NCBI GenBank assembly: GCA_046350595.1
Contig: JAXMAC010000003.1
Span: 1-64,000 of the forward strand
From: JAHFOW01 sp046350595
GTDB taxonomy: Bacteria; Planctomycetota; Brocadiia; Brocadiales; Brocadiaceae
DNA: 64,000 nt
Direction of reading: 5' to 3'
This document shows, piece after piece, positions 16,366 to 23,974 of the stretch (position 1 is the stretch's first letter; every line of letters starts with the position of its first letter). Under the pieces are notes generated by a model that saw only the letters and a program-made list of their open reading frames with translations, had not been told where the DNA came from and searched no databases. The position numbers were made by a program, and so were the translations under genes.

Positions 16366-16460
16366 AACGCGGCAAAGTCGCAACCAATTCCCCTTTGTGA
16401 AAGCAGGAAGATTGCTTCGGAAAAAACCCTCGCAATGACTATTACATGTCAACTTATTTA
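16366..16460. repeat. Dispersed repeat family B, reversed partial copy
   Basis: CGCGGCAAAGTCGCAACCAATTC-type start, then GAAAGCAGGAAGATTGCTTCGGAAAAA and CCTCGCAATGAC. This is the complement of the unit at 25840-26105 and 63245-63490. It abuts the start codon of the cytochrome gene. Confidence 0.65.
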
Positions 16461-16941
16461 AGCCGTCCACTATAGGAAAGTTGTTGATTTTCCAGCCCCA
16501 TGAGGCCATCCAATCAATAATAATATGTGTTCGTTGTGACATCATAATATTAAAAAGTTGTGCATAATATCGGGCAAATCAAAGCACACTATTAAAATTA
16601 CAATACTGATAGGTTCACTTCGTTTAACCCATCCTCCTCAACCGACAGAATGTCCCGTCGTTTTCCCGTGTTAAATCAGCGACCCCACAGCCAGATAATA
16701 ACCTTCCCTCTTGCCTTCCGGAAGTGCAAGGAAGGCGTCAATTTTTGCCAGCATCGCTTGTTTGTCCTCGTTCATCCTGCCGGCTACCTGGACATAATTG
16801 TTTTGATGATCGCAAGGCACGTAAGGAGAAAGGTTGTTGAAAATGCCACATCTGCGCCTATAATTTCTCGTATTAAAGAGAATTTCTTAAGGCACATCTT
16901 TAAAGCATGGTAAACTTATTTTACCCTGGAACAGAGAAAAG
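16461..16941. other. Intergenic stretch, no convincing gene
   Basis: Minus-strand codons at about 16665-16840 read a plausible protein tail (YVQVAGRMNEDKQAMLAKI...), but have no start or ribosome site. It may be the remnant of a lost gene. Nothing else stands out. Confidence 0.35.
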
Positions 16942-17322
16942 CTACGCTTTTTGCTTTATTTCAATTAAGTTGCCGGAAAAATCCCTCAGAAAGTAGACGG
17001 ACTTCTCTTTGTGCTTACCAACGATGAGGTCGACCTGAGACCTCCGGGCCTTTTCTGTAACCTCTGAAAAATTGTCCAGCATTATACCGAAATGGGTAAA
17101 ATTGGGGTGGGCATGTTGAAAATCCGATATGAATACCTCAATCTTTATCCCGGGCTTTTCAAAAACTAACACCTTGATCTCTTGAGAAAGAGAAAACAAT
17201 TGCTCTGAAAGTTCCGGAACCAGAAGAATTTCTCGTGTCTTTTCAAGACCTAAAAAATCCTGATAAAACTGTATAGCCTGTTTCTCGCTCTTATTCGTGA
17301 TGCCAATATGATTTAATTCCAT
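16942..17322 (-). CDS. VOC-family (glyoxalase/dioxygenase fold) protein
   Basis: 126 aa. Two beta-alpha-beta-beta-beta modules: the first starts MELNHIGITNKSEKQAIQFY with a metal-ligand His5, the second contains HPNFTHFGIMLDN with His and the C-terminal YFLRDFSGNLIEI with the closing Glu. These are the H/E ligand positions of glyoxalase I, fosfomycin-resistance enzymes and methylmalonyl-CoA epimerase. Substrate cannot be told. It is a single-gene unit. Confidence 0.8.
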   Translation of the reverse strand: MELNHIGITNKSEKQAIQFYQDFLGLEKTREILLVPELSEQLFSLSQEIKVLVFEKPGIKIEVFISDFQHAHPNFTHFGIMLDNFSEVTEKARRSQVDLIVGKHKEKSVYFLRDFSGNLIEIKQKA

Positions 17323-17842
17323 GCCATATTTTAGCGTTTAATTGTTCAATATGCAAGCCTAAGGTGTCAGCGCTGTTTCAATAATTGAGGTGAATGGCGG
17401 AAGAAACGGCTGGAGTACCAAGCCACAACCCCAATACATGGAGACTTGTCCCCATGATGACATTGAGGAACATCCGTCAGAAAGTCGAATACTTATCATG
17501 AGAAATCGAAAGCTATAAGACAGGAAGCATTCCCCTATCTTTCCTGTTCTTTCCATCTTATCGGATTTACCTTCACGGTTTTATCCTTAAGGAATTATTA
17601 TAAACGTACCAGTAACCGTTTTTAAGGCAAATTTTAAATGCATTCGGGTTCGACCCGAATTTGCTTATTTTGATTTACCTTTTTATTTTTTGTCATGGGA
17701 CGAACATCTGTTATAATACTCAACTAAAATATGACACCGCCCATTTAAAGACATATCTTGATTGTTATATTGTGAAGAATTATTATCTCATTGTACGTGT
17801 AAACACTTTTTGAAATGGCTCCATATTGACGGATAACTGTAT
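17323..17842. other. 520-bp intergenic stretch
   Basis: A palindrome ATTCGGGT-TCG-ACCCGAAT lies at 17642-17660 followed by T-rich sequence; it may be a terminator. A short plus-strand frame near 17371-17515 and a minus frame at 17359-17556 lack start signals. No gene is called. Confidence 0.4.
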
Positions 17843-18337
17843 ATGTCTCCTGAGAAAATAAAATTGTGCCCGAAATGCGGGTCAGAGTATTATGCGCATA
17901 TTTTAGAATGCGCTGACTGCGGTGTCCTTCTGAAAATGCCGGAAGAGATCGGAAAAAACATTGAAAACAAATCGGACGTTACCGCGCCTCTCCACGACGA
18001 ATGGATCGCGATCCGGGAAGAAGAGAAAGAAGGCATTCGCGAGTTATCGGATTTGCTTTCAAGAAACGGTATTTCTTCTCAAGTTGCATTGGCGCCGGGC
18101 TGCAGTACGGGAAAGTGTGGATGCCGGTATCTTCTCCTGACAACAAAAAGAGAGGCGCGCACCGCTCATGATTGTATTGAGGAATTCTTTATACAAAAAC
18201 ATCCCGAAATCAAGACTTCCCAGGAATGGGAATCAGAGGGAAGATGTCCTGCCTGTGGTTATAAGGTAAGCCCGAATACTAAAGAATGCCCGGATTGCGG
18301 ATTGTTGTTAATTATTGAAAAGTATTTGGGTAAATAG
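17843..18337 (+). CDS. Double zinc-ribbon protein of unknown role
   Basis: 164 aa. Two rubredoxin-like knuckle pairs: CPKCGSEY...CADCG at residues 8-27 and CPACG...CPDCG at about 136-153. Between them lies a compact alpha/beta region (EGIRELSDLLSRNGISSQVAL) similar in shape to a small ferredoxin-like or DUF2007 signal-transducing domain, with an extra CSTGKCGC cysteine cluster (about 89-96). Likely cytosolic, as no signal peptide is seen. The function is unknown; the ribosome site is weak. Confidence 0.65.
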   Translation: MSPEKIKLCPKCGSEYYAHILECADCGVLLKMPEEIGKNIENKSDVTAPLHDEWIAIREEEKEGIRELSDLLSRNGISSQVALAPGCSTGKCGCRYLLLTTKREARTAHDCIEEFFIQKHPEIKTSQEWESEGRCPACGYKVSPNTKECPDCGLLLIIEKYLGK

Positions 18338-19206
18338 GGACACATTCCATTACACGTTTCTTCCTTCTTTGATCTTCCTCTCGGCCTTAATTTAAACATC
18401 CTATCAAGTTTCCGCTCCATTTTACCCATAAAAATTCTCAATGAGTGATAGAATTCTACTTTTTTGTCAAATTAATAGGGATGTGTCCCTATTACTCTCA
18501 CTATTACTCTTAATCCCGACCTCATCATCCCGTTTGACCCATATATCCACCACCGCAACCGATGAATACGACTCTAAGCCTCAGCCGTTTCCCACCGGCA
18601 TGCATCTGCAACCTTTCTATAGAGTTCGTTTTCCTGGATCATCGTAAGTAATCATATCAAAGAAACCCCTGATTGGACATAATGGAATTTTATGGCGTAT
18701 TAAAAATGATATAAGGTATCAGATGCTATCTGCCTTTTGGCAGTATCGTAGTTTTGGTTTCGGTTTACTCAACCAAACTTCCTTAAATTACGTGTCTGAA
18801 TCCACCAGCAGTATTTTAATTCATGATGCATTCCCTCCACTTAACCCACCTTATCCAACTTAACATTGTCAAGTATTTTCTATGTTCAAGGCGACCCCCG
18901 TTTCGTTACGAAATCTCGTAGGCAAAAACTGAATTGTCGTTATTTATTTTAATTTCGTAAATATATTATTCGGTTCATTATAAGTCGTAACCTATTGACA
19001 TAATAATCGTTGAGTTTGGTTTGTATGTATTGGTATATGATTTGTTCTATAAAAGTACAGAACAATGAGCAATGAATGTCACTGTGTTGTGTATTTTAAG
19101 GTTCTTGAGAAAGGAAGTGATGCTGTGGAGAAACACTTACAGGATGGTCAGAAGTTCGTGACAGAACGTACTGTTACAAAACGAACATTTTTCAGGAGGG
19201 ATTGCT
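18338..19206. other. 870-bp intergenic stretch, no convincing gene
   Basis: It contains the pair GGGACACATTCC and GGGATGTGTCCC (about 18339 and 18478) and a ~40-base segment (about 18648-18690) that recurs near 23917-23955. A TTGACA hexamer at about 18996 could start transcription of the exported protein. Frames present are short and unlikely. Confidence 0.45.
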
Positions 19207-19605
19207 ATGAAGACTTATGTTTTAGGAATAATGGCAATGTTTCTTATCTCATTTATATCAACCGGTGTTTTCGCGGCGAACGGAAACAAAGGTGATTGGG
19301 GTTTTGATCCAAAGTATTACAAATATGCCTTAATCGAGGGTGAAATAACTTCAATCGATTACGATAACGGGATACTCCATATGAAAGGAATAGATGAACA
19401 AATATTTTTCTGTGAGCACACTGAATTTTTTAGCGGGGATATTTCACTACCTATGGAAAGAGTGTTCCATGCCGTAAAATTTAACAACGATCAGAAAATA
19501 AAGGCGGACAATGTCAGCGTTGGAGACATGATTAAATCCAGATATAGCAAATTCAGCAATGGCAAGATCTACTTGGACACTTGTTTGGTAGGAAAAAAGA
19601 CCTGA
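19207..19605 (+). CDS. Small exported protein, unknown function
   Basis: 132 aa, ATG preceded by AGGAGGG. Residues 1-23 are a signal peptide (MKTYVLGIMAMFLISF...GVFAA, cleavage after about A23). The mature part looks like a small beta-barrel: alternating strands such as LIEGEITSIDYDNGILHM and VSVGDMIKSRYSKFSNGKIYL, with two Cys that could bond. It lies in the same direction as a small membrane protein and hdh, 0.9 kb upstream of hdh. No known family recognised. Confidence 0.7.
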   Translation: MKTYVLGIMAMFLISFISTGVFAANGNKGDWGFDPKYYKYALIEGEITSIDYDNGILHMKGIDEQIFFCEHTEFFSGDISLPMERVFHAVKFNNDQKIKADNVSVGDMIKSRYSKFSNGKIYLDTCLVGKKT

Positions 19606-19760
19606 AATCCAGAGACATAGCAGCTAGCAATGACAATACCTTGTTATCAGGTAAATAAGGTTGCTCATTCAAGGTTTAAGGTTTTAAGTCCGTAAACGAT
19701 TATGCCATAAAGACACACTTCATGTAAGTATGTCTTTGTGGCAAGAGAAGGGGGGAAAAA

Positions 19761-19958
19761 ATGTTAACAGCACTCTATATATTGAAAAGATTGACGGCTC
19801 TCTTTTTGGTACCATTTGCAATTTTTCTTTTGCCAACGTTTCTTTATGTCATCATCGTACTCAGCTTGGGAAAAATAGAGACTCTGTTCAGCAGAGTATA
19901 TTATTTTCGATACAAAAAGTTCTTACACTGTAAAAGAAAAAAGAAGATACCCTGTTAA
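19761..19958 (+). CDS. Small membrane protein
   Basis: 65 aa, ATG with a GGGGGG ribosome site just upstream. One or two hydrophobic segments span about residues 10-37 (LTALFLVPFAIFLLPTF...), and the C-terminus is strongly basic (FRYKKFLHCKRKKK), which would keep it on the cytosolic side. Function unknown; lies just upstream of hdh. Confidence 0.55.
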   Translation: MLTALYILKRLTALFLVPFAIFLLPTFLYVIIVLSLGKIETLFSRVYYFRYKKFLHCKRKKKIPC

Positions 19959-20025
19959 TTCTCTTCTTCTCTTTAGGATAATATTTGTGGTTGTAAAAAA
20001 TTTGTCAGGAAGGAAGGTGATTACT

Positions 20026-20052
20026 ATGCTTAGAAAAAATCGTATTTCGTAG
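20026..20052 (+). CDS. Possible 8-residue leader peptide upstream of hdh
   Basis: ATG at 20026 with AGGAAGGTG at ideal distance, then MLRKNRIS and a stop. The strong ribosome site in front of so short a frame suggests a regulatory leader or the start of a gene now frame-broken. Confidence 0.3.
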   Translation: MLRKNRIS

Positions 20053-20120
20053 AAGTATTGTTGAATGGTTGAGTGTTGGTTACTTTACACCAGTACAAAG
20101 ATTTGAGAAAGGAGGATATA

Positions 20121-21806
20121 ATGTGTGATATTTGGAAATGGACTTTGGCGTCGGCATTAATTGGCTGTGGCACAATGGGTGTGGTGGCCAACCTGATGAC
20201 GAAAGAGGTAAAGGCCGTAGAAATTATAACCCACTGGGTGCCACATGAAGTTTATGGTACGCCGGGTGAGCCGGATAATAACGGTAAGGTATTCTTTTCT
20301 GGTTTGGGTGCAAAATATATGGGTTACCCGAAGGATTCGGGTGCGCCGCCTTATCCAGGAAAATATAGCAAATTCTGGAAGACTTTACCAGCCTACCGTT
20401 ATTACATTCCTGACTATATGTACAACAGGGATGAGGTAAGGCCGTCAAACCCGATTAAGGGAACATTCACCCTTGATCAGTGTATTGGATGTCACTCAGT
20501 AATAACCCCGGGCATTGTGAGAGATTATAAGAAGAGCGCACATTCAAGGGCAGAACCAAGTCCAACGGGTTGTGATACCTGTCATGGTAATAACCACCAG
20601 AAGTTGTCCATGCCATCATCAAAGGCTTGCGGAACGAGCGAGTGCCATGAGACACAGTACAGCGAACAGGGACAGGGTGGTATAGGTTCGCACGCATCAT
20701 GCGCTAGCTTTGCGCAGGTAGAGTGTGCATGGTCAATTGAAAGACCACCAGGCGATACGGCTGGTTGCACGTTCTGTCACACCAGCTCGGAAGAGAGATG
20801 CAGCACCTGCCACCAGAGGCATCAGTTTGATCCGAAGGTTGCAAGGCACGCCGAGCAGTGCAAGACATGTCACTGGGGTAAGGATCACAGGGACTGGGAA
20901 GCATATGACATCGGTCTCCATGGTGTAGTTTACCAGGTAAACAAGTGGGATCCAAAGCAGTTTGATTGGACTAAGAAGCTTGCCGATGCGGATTATGTAG
21001 GCCCAACCTGTCAGTACTGTCACATGAGAGGTGGTCACCATAACGTACAGAGGTTTGGCACAGTATATACTAGTATGGGTATGTCCATGGCAGACCGTGG
21101 CGCGCCAATCTGGAAAGAAAAGAGAGATCGCTGGACATCAGTATGCGATGACTGTCATTCGCCAAGGTTTGCACGTGAGAACTTACAGGCTTTGGATGAA
21201 TCAGTTAAGGATGCAGGTTTGAAATACCGTGAGACATTCAAGGTGGCAGAAGATCTCATCAAGGATGGTGTAGCTGATCCAATGCCAAAAGATCTTTGTC
21301 CCGACTGGTCAGGTCAGCATATCTGGAGTTTGAAGATCGGAGCTTATCATGACGGTCCTGAGTACGGTGGAAAGACCGGCGAGTCAGGTGAGTTCAGGAT
21401 GTCAAACTGCACGGATATTGAGAGGCTGTGCTTTGAGAGCGTAGGATATTTCCAGACCTACATTTACAAAGGTATGGCACACGGTTCATGGAACGATGCT
21501 ACCTATTCGGATGGTTCATTCGGTATGGATCGTTGGTTAGTGAACGTAAAGCAGGATGCATCACAGGCAAGGAGACTTGCAGCGCTCGAAAAGAAGGTAG
21601 GAGTTACCTGGGTTCCGGAGAGTTTCTGGAAGACGGGCGAGTGGCTTGATCAGTTAACTGGTCCGTACATTGTAAAGAATCACCCTGGCAAGACCATCTT
21701 CGATCTGTGTCCTGATCCAGGTTGGTTAGATACACACCATGCGCCTGCTGAGGAAGTTGAGTACATCAACAGGAAGATAAAAGAACTCGGACCATGCGCC
21801 TGCTGA
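20121..21806 (+). CDS. hdh: Hydrazine dehydrogenase (octaheme HAO family), C-terminus altered
   Basis: 561 aa from ATG 20121 (GGAGG six bases upstream); a longer reading from 20073 has no ribosome site. Residues 1-33 are a signal peptide for export to the anammoxosome. Eight haem sites: CIGCH 121, CDTCH 151, an unusual CX4CH 170-176, CTFCH 216, CSTCH 227, CKTCH 247, CQYCH 297 and CDDCH 342. The KGMAH...ATYSDG segment (about 453-468) is where HAO-family proteins place the tyrosine cross-linked to the catalytic haem. The enzyme oxidises hydrazine to N2, the last step of anammox. The 20 bases at 20724-20743 match, as I remember it, the standard hzo forward primer. A 55-bp duplication (21736-21845) shifts the frame so it ends ...ELGPCAC; without it the protein would be 582 aa ending at 21924. 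Confidence 0.9.
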   Translation: MCDIWKWTLASALIGCGTMGVVANLMTKEVKAVEIITHWVPHEVYGTPGEPDNNGKVFFSGLGAKYMGYPKDSGAPPYPGKYSKFWKTLPAYRYYIPDYMYNRDEVRPSNPIKGTFTLDQCIGCHSVITPGIVRDYKKSAHSRAEPSPTGCDTCHGNNHQKLSMPSSKACGTSECHETQYSEQGQGGIGSHASCASFAQVECAWSIERPPGDTAGCTFCHTSSEERCSTCHQRHQFDPKVARHAEQCKTCHWGKDHRDWEAYDIGLHGVVYQVNKWDPKQFDWTKKLADADYVGPTCQYCHMRGGHHNVQRFGTVYTSMGMSMADRGAPIWKEKRDRWTSVCDDCHSPRFARENLQALDESVKDAGLKYRETFKVAEDLIKDGVADPMPKDLCPDWSGQHIWSLKIGAYHDGPEYGGKTGESGEFRMSNCTDIERLCFESVGYFQTYIYKGMAHGSWNDATYSDGSFGMDRWLVNVKQDASQARRLAALEKKVGVTWVPESFWKTGEWLDQLTGPYIVKNHPGKTIFDLCPDPGWLDTHHAPAEEVEYINRKIKELGPCAC

Positions 21807-21845
21807 GGAAGTTGAGTACATCAACAGGAAGATAAAAGAACTCGG
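21736..21845 (+). repeat. Exact 55-bp tandem duplication in the 3' end of hdh
   Basis: Unit 1 (21736-21790) and unit 2 (21791-21845) are identical, from ACCATGCGCC to GAACTCGG. 55 is not a multiple of three, so the second unit is read in a new frame and stops at once. Deleting one unit restores an open frame to a TAA at 21922-21924 with a His-rich tail (GTHHTTEGHDH). Confidence 0.95.
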
Positions 21846-21962
21846 CTGGAAGACTGGTGAATACGGCACTCATCATACTACCGAAGGACATGATCATGCT
21901 GCCAGGTCACAGGCTGAACACTAATCGGCATCAATTATTTTCGTAGAAGACATTTGACAAAA

Positions 21963-21996
21963 GGAGCTGTGCGAAGTTTGCACAGCTCCCTTTTGT
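21963..21996. terminator. Bidirectional terminator after hdh
   Basis: GGAGCTGTGC (21963-21972) pairs perfectly with GCACAGCTCC (21980-21989), followed by CTTTTGTTT on plus and TTTTGTC on minus. It ends hdh and the convergent sigma-54 activator gene. Confidence 0.85.
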
Positions 21997-22051
21997 TTGT
22001 ATGAAAAATACGCCTTTTGATATCAAAATTACCCTCCCTGAGAAATGCAGA

Positions 22052-23680
22052 TTAAGACCGTTTATGAATTCCAAAGGCCTTCATTTGAGACGCCAGAGTG
22101 GTAGGTTTCAGGCCGAGGAGTTCCGCTGCTCCGCCAGGGCCTGACACCTTCCAGTTTGTTTGATGGAGAGCTGTCAGAATATTTTCTTTTTCCAGCTTTA
22201 TTAAATCCTCATACGTTAGGATTTCACCGGATTGTTCTATGCTTTTGACATAATGGGGTACACTTGATAAAGCTTTTTCAGGAGGAACTTCCGGTAAATC
22301 TATTCGCAACTCCCTTCCTCCCGACAAAATTACTGCGCGCTCAATTACATTTCGTAGTTCTCGTATATTTCCAGGCCAGTTATAGTTCTGGAGCTGAAGA
22401 ATGTGTTTTTCTTTCAAAGGTAATTCTTTCAGTCCCATGTTCTGACATATCCTTTTTAAAAATTCTTTTGCTAAAAGAGGGATGTCTTCTTTCCTGTTTC
22501 GGAGAGGAACAATTTCCAGGGGAAAAGCGCTTAATCGAAAGTAAAGGTCCTGCCGGAACCGTTTTGCTTCCATCTCCTTTTTAAGATCTCTATTGGTTGC
22601 GGCAATTACCCTCACATTTACCCGGCGGGTCTTTTCTTCTCCAATCCTTTCGTACTCGCCTTCCTGAAGCACGCGCAATAACTTACTTTGTAATTCCAGC
22701 GGTATGTCTCCCACCTCATCAAGAAAGAGCGTTCCTCCGTCTGCAAGCTGAAATCTTCCTATTCGATCCCTCAGCGCTCCGGTAAATGCACCTTTTACGT
22801 GCCCAAAAAATTCGCTTTCAAAGAGTTCGCGCGGGATAGAAGCACAGTTGACCTTAATGAGAGATTGATTTTTTCGTCTGCTTCGCTGATGAATCGCCAG
22901 GGCGATGAGTTCTTTTCCTGTCCCGGACTCTCCATGAATAAGAACCGTCGCGTCTGTAGGCGCTACCAGCTCTATTTGCTGAAGGGTCTTTTGCAATGCA
23001 GGACTCTGTCCTACAATGTTTTCAAATGTATCCACATCCTGGACTTTGTCGCGAAGATATTCATTTTCCAGTTCCAACTGACGGCGTAATTGTTCGATTT
23101 CCTCAAATGCCCTGGCATTAGCAATTGCTGATGCTGCGTTGTAAGCAAAGGTTCGAAGCATGACAAGGTGTGATTGATCCAACACTTTTCGGCTGAAGAG
23201 AGCTAGCACGCCAAGTGTTTCACCCCGGAAAACTAATGGTTGACCAGCGAAACTGGCTATTTTCTCCCGCTTTGCCCATTCCGGATCCAGCAGCCAGTTG
23301 GGATTTTTGATTATATCATTACGTAAAACAGCCTTGCCAGTTCCTCCAATATAACCTATTTTCCCTCTGGCAGTAATGTTGTTTGACTCAGTAGGATAAA
23401 GGGGAAATCGTCTGTAATGCCCTTTCAGCCCTGTGTACAGCTGTTTATTATGAAGCGATAGACCATTGCTTGCCACCAAATGCAGACATTTCGTTTGATC
23501 AGGACAATTTTTCAACCAGGGACAGATGCGACATATATCGCCCGGCTCTATGAGCCAAATTCTGGCAAGAACAACATCACGGTCGTCAGCTAACCCATTC
23601 ACGATATTACGGAAAACAACGTCCACTGAGCGTTCATTAGCTACAGACAGGGCGATGGATTGAAAAAATTCAATATTCAT
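22052..23680 (-). CDS. Sigma-54-dependent transcriptional activator (GAF-AAA-Fis)
   Basis: 542 aa from ATG 23680; a TTG at 23716 would add 12 residues. An N-terminal GAF sensor (about 1-190) contains a four-Cys cluster, CRICPWLKNC..., KCLHL (about 48-66), that could bind metal or an Fe-S cluster. The AAA domain (about 220-450) has Walker A GESGTGKE, the GAFTGA loop that touches sigma-54, and LFLDEVGDI. The C-terminus has a Fis-type HTH (AAELLGLKPTTLASQM). Such activators bind upstream sites and open RpoN promoters in response to their sensor. It lies convergent to hdh across a shared terminator. Its target genes are unknown, and no -24/-12 promoter was found before hdh. Confidence 0.9.
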   Translation of the reverse strand: MNIEFFQSIALSVANERSVDVVFRNIVNGLADDRDVVLARIWLIEPGDICRICPWLKNCPDQTKCLHLVASNGLSLHNKQLYTGLKGHYRRFPLYPTESNNITARGKIGYIGGTGKAVLRNDIIKNPNWLLDPEWAKREKIASFAGQPLVFRGETLGVLALFSRKVLDQSHLVMLRTFAYNAASAIANARAFEEIEQLRRQLELENEYLRDKVQDVDTFENIVGQSPALQKTLQQIELVAPTDATVLIHGESGTGKELIALAIHQRSRRKNQSLIKVNCASIPRELFESEFFGHVKGAFTGALRDRIGRFQLADGGTLFLDEVGDIPLELQSKLLRVLQEGEYERIGEEKTRRVNVRVIAATNRDLKKEMEAKRFRQDLYFRLSAFPLEIVPLRNRKEDIPLLAKEFLKRICQNMGLKELPLKEKHILQLQNYNWPGNIRELRNVIERAVILSGGRELRIDLPEVPPEKALSSVPHYVKSIEQSGEILTYEDLIKLEKENILTALHQTNWKVSGPGGAAELLGLKPTTLASQMKAFGIHKRS

Positions 23681-23739
23681 AATTTCAAGTGTAAATAATG
23701 ATTGATTTGGTTTCAACGATATTTAGCAATCCACGAGAT

Positions 23740-23935
23740 ATCGAATTCCGTAATTAGGTAGGGTACTGGCGTAGTTGTTTAGGTTTGGCCTATCCCCATT
23801 TACATGAGGACATATCTGCTTCTGTCACTTTCGTCTGACAGTGCCTCACGAGCCTAACCGTGCTCTATTTCCAACTCCCCCTCATCAAGCCGTACGTTCA
23901 GTTCTCCCGAATCATAATAAATAATCAAAGCAAAG
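23740..23935 (-). other. Possible group II intron remnant
   Basis: On the minus strand the stretch near 23880-23930 reads GGGAGAACTGAACGTACGG followed by a GATGAGGGGGAG tract, like the sequence that precedes or follows the reverse-transcriptase region of bacterial group II introns. The matching left arm of the hairpin is absent and no RT frame remains. Family memory only. Confidence 0.25.
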
Positions 23936-23974
23936 AAATCCTTGATTGAACATAATGGATTTTTTTATCACGAA

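Noticed and set aside
16650..16913. Plus-strand frame of 87 codons
   Set aside because: No start signal or family; the opposite strand shows a better protein-like stretch, itself without a start.
17642..17660. ATTCGGGTTCGACCCGAAT resembles a tRNA T-arm
   Set aside because: It is an isolated palindrome with no acceptor, anticodon arm or CCA around it; a terminator hairpin is simpler.
18441..18647. Plus-strand frame of 68 codons
   Set aside because: No ribosome site and composition unlike a real protein; lies in a repeat-bearing gap.
20073..20120. Upstream extension of hdh by 16 codons
   Set aside because: The ribosome site GGAGG sits just before the ATG at 20121, and the signal peptide fits that start.
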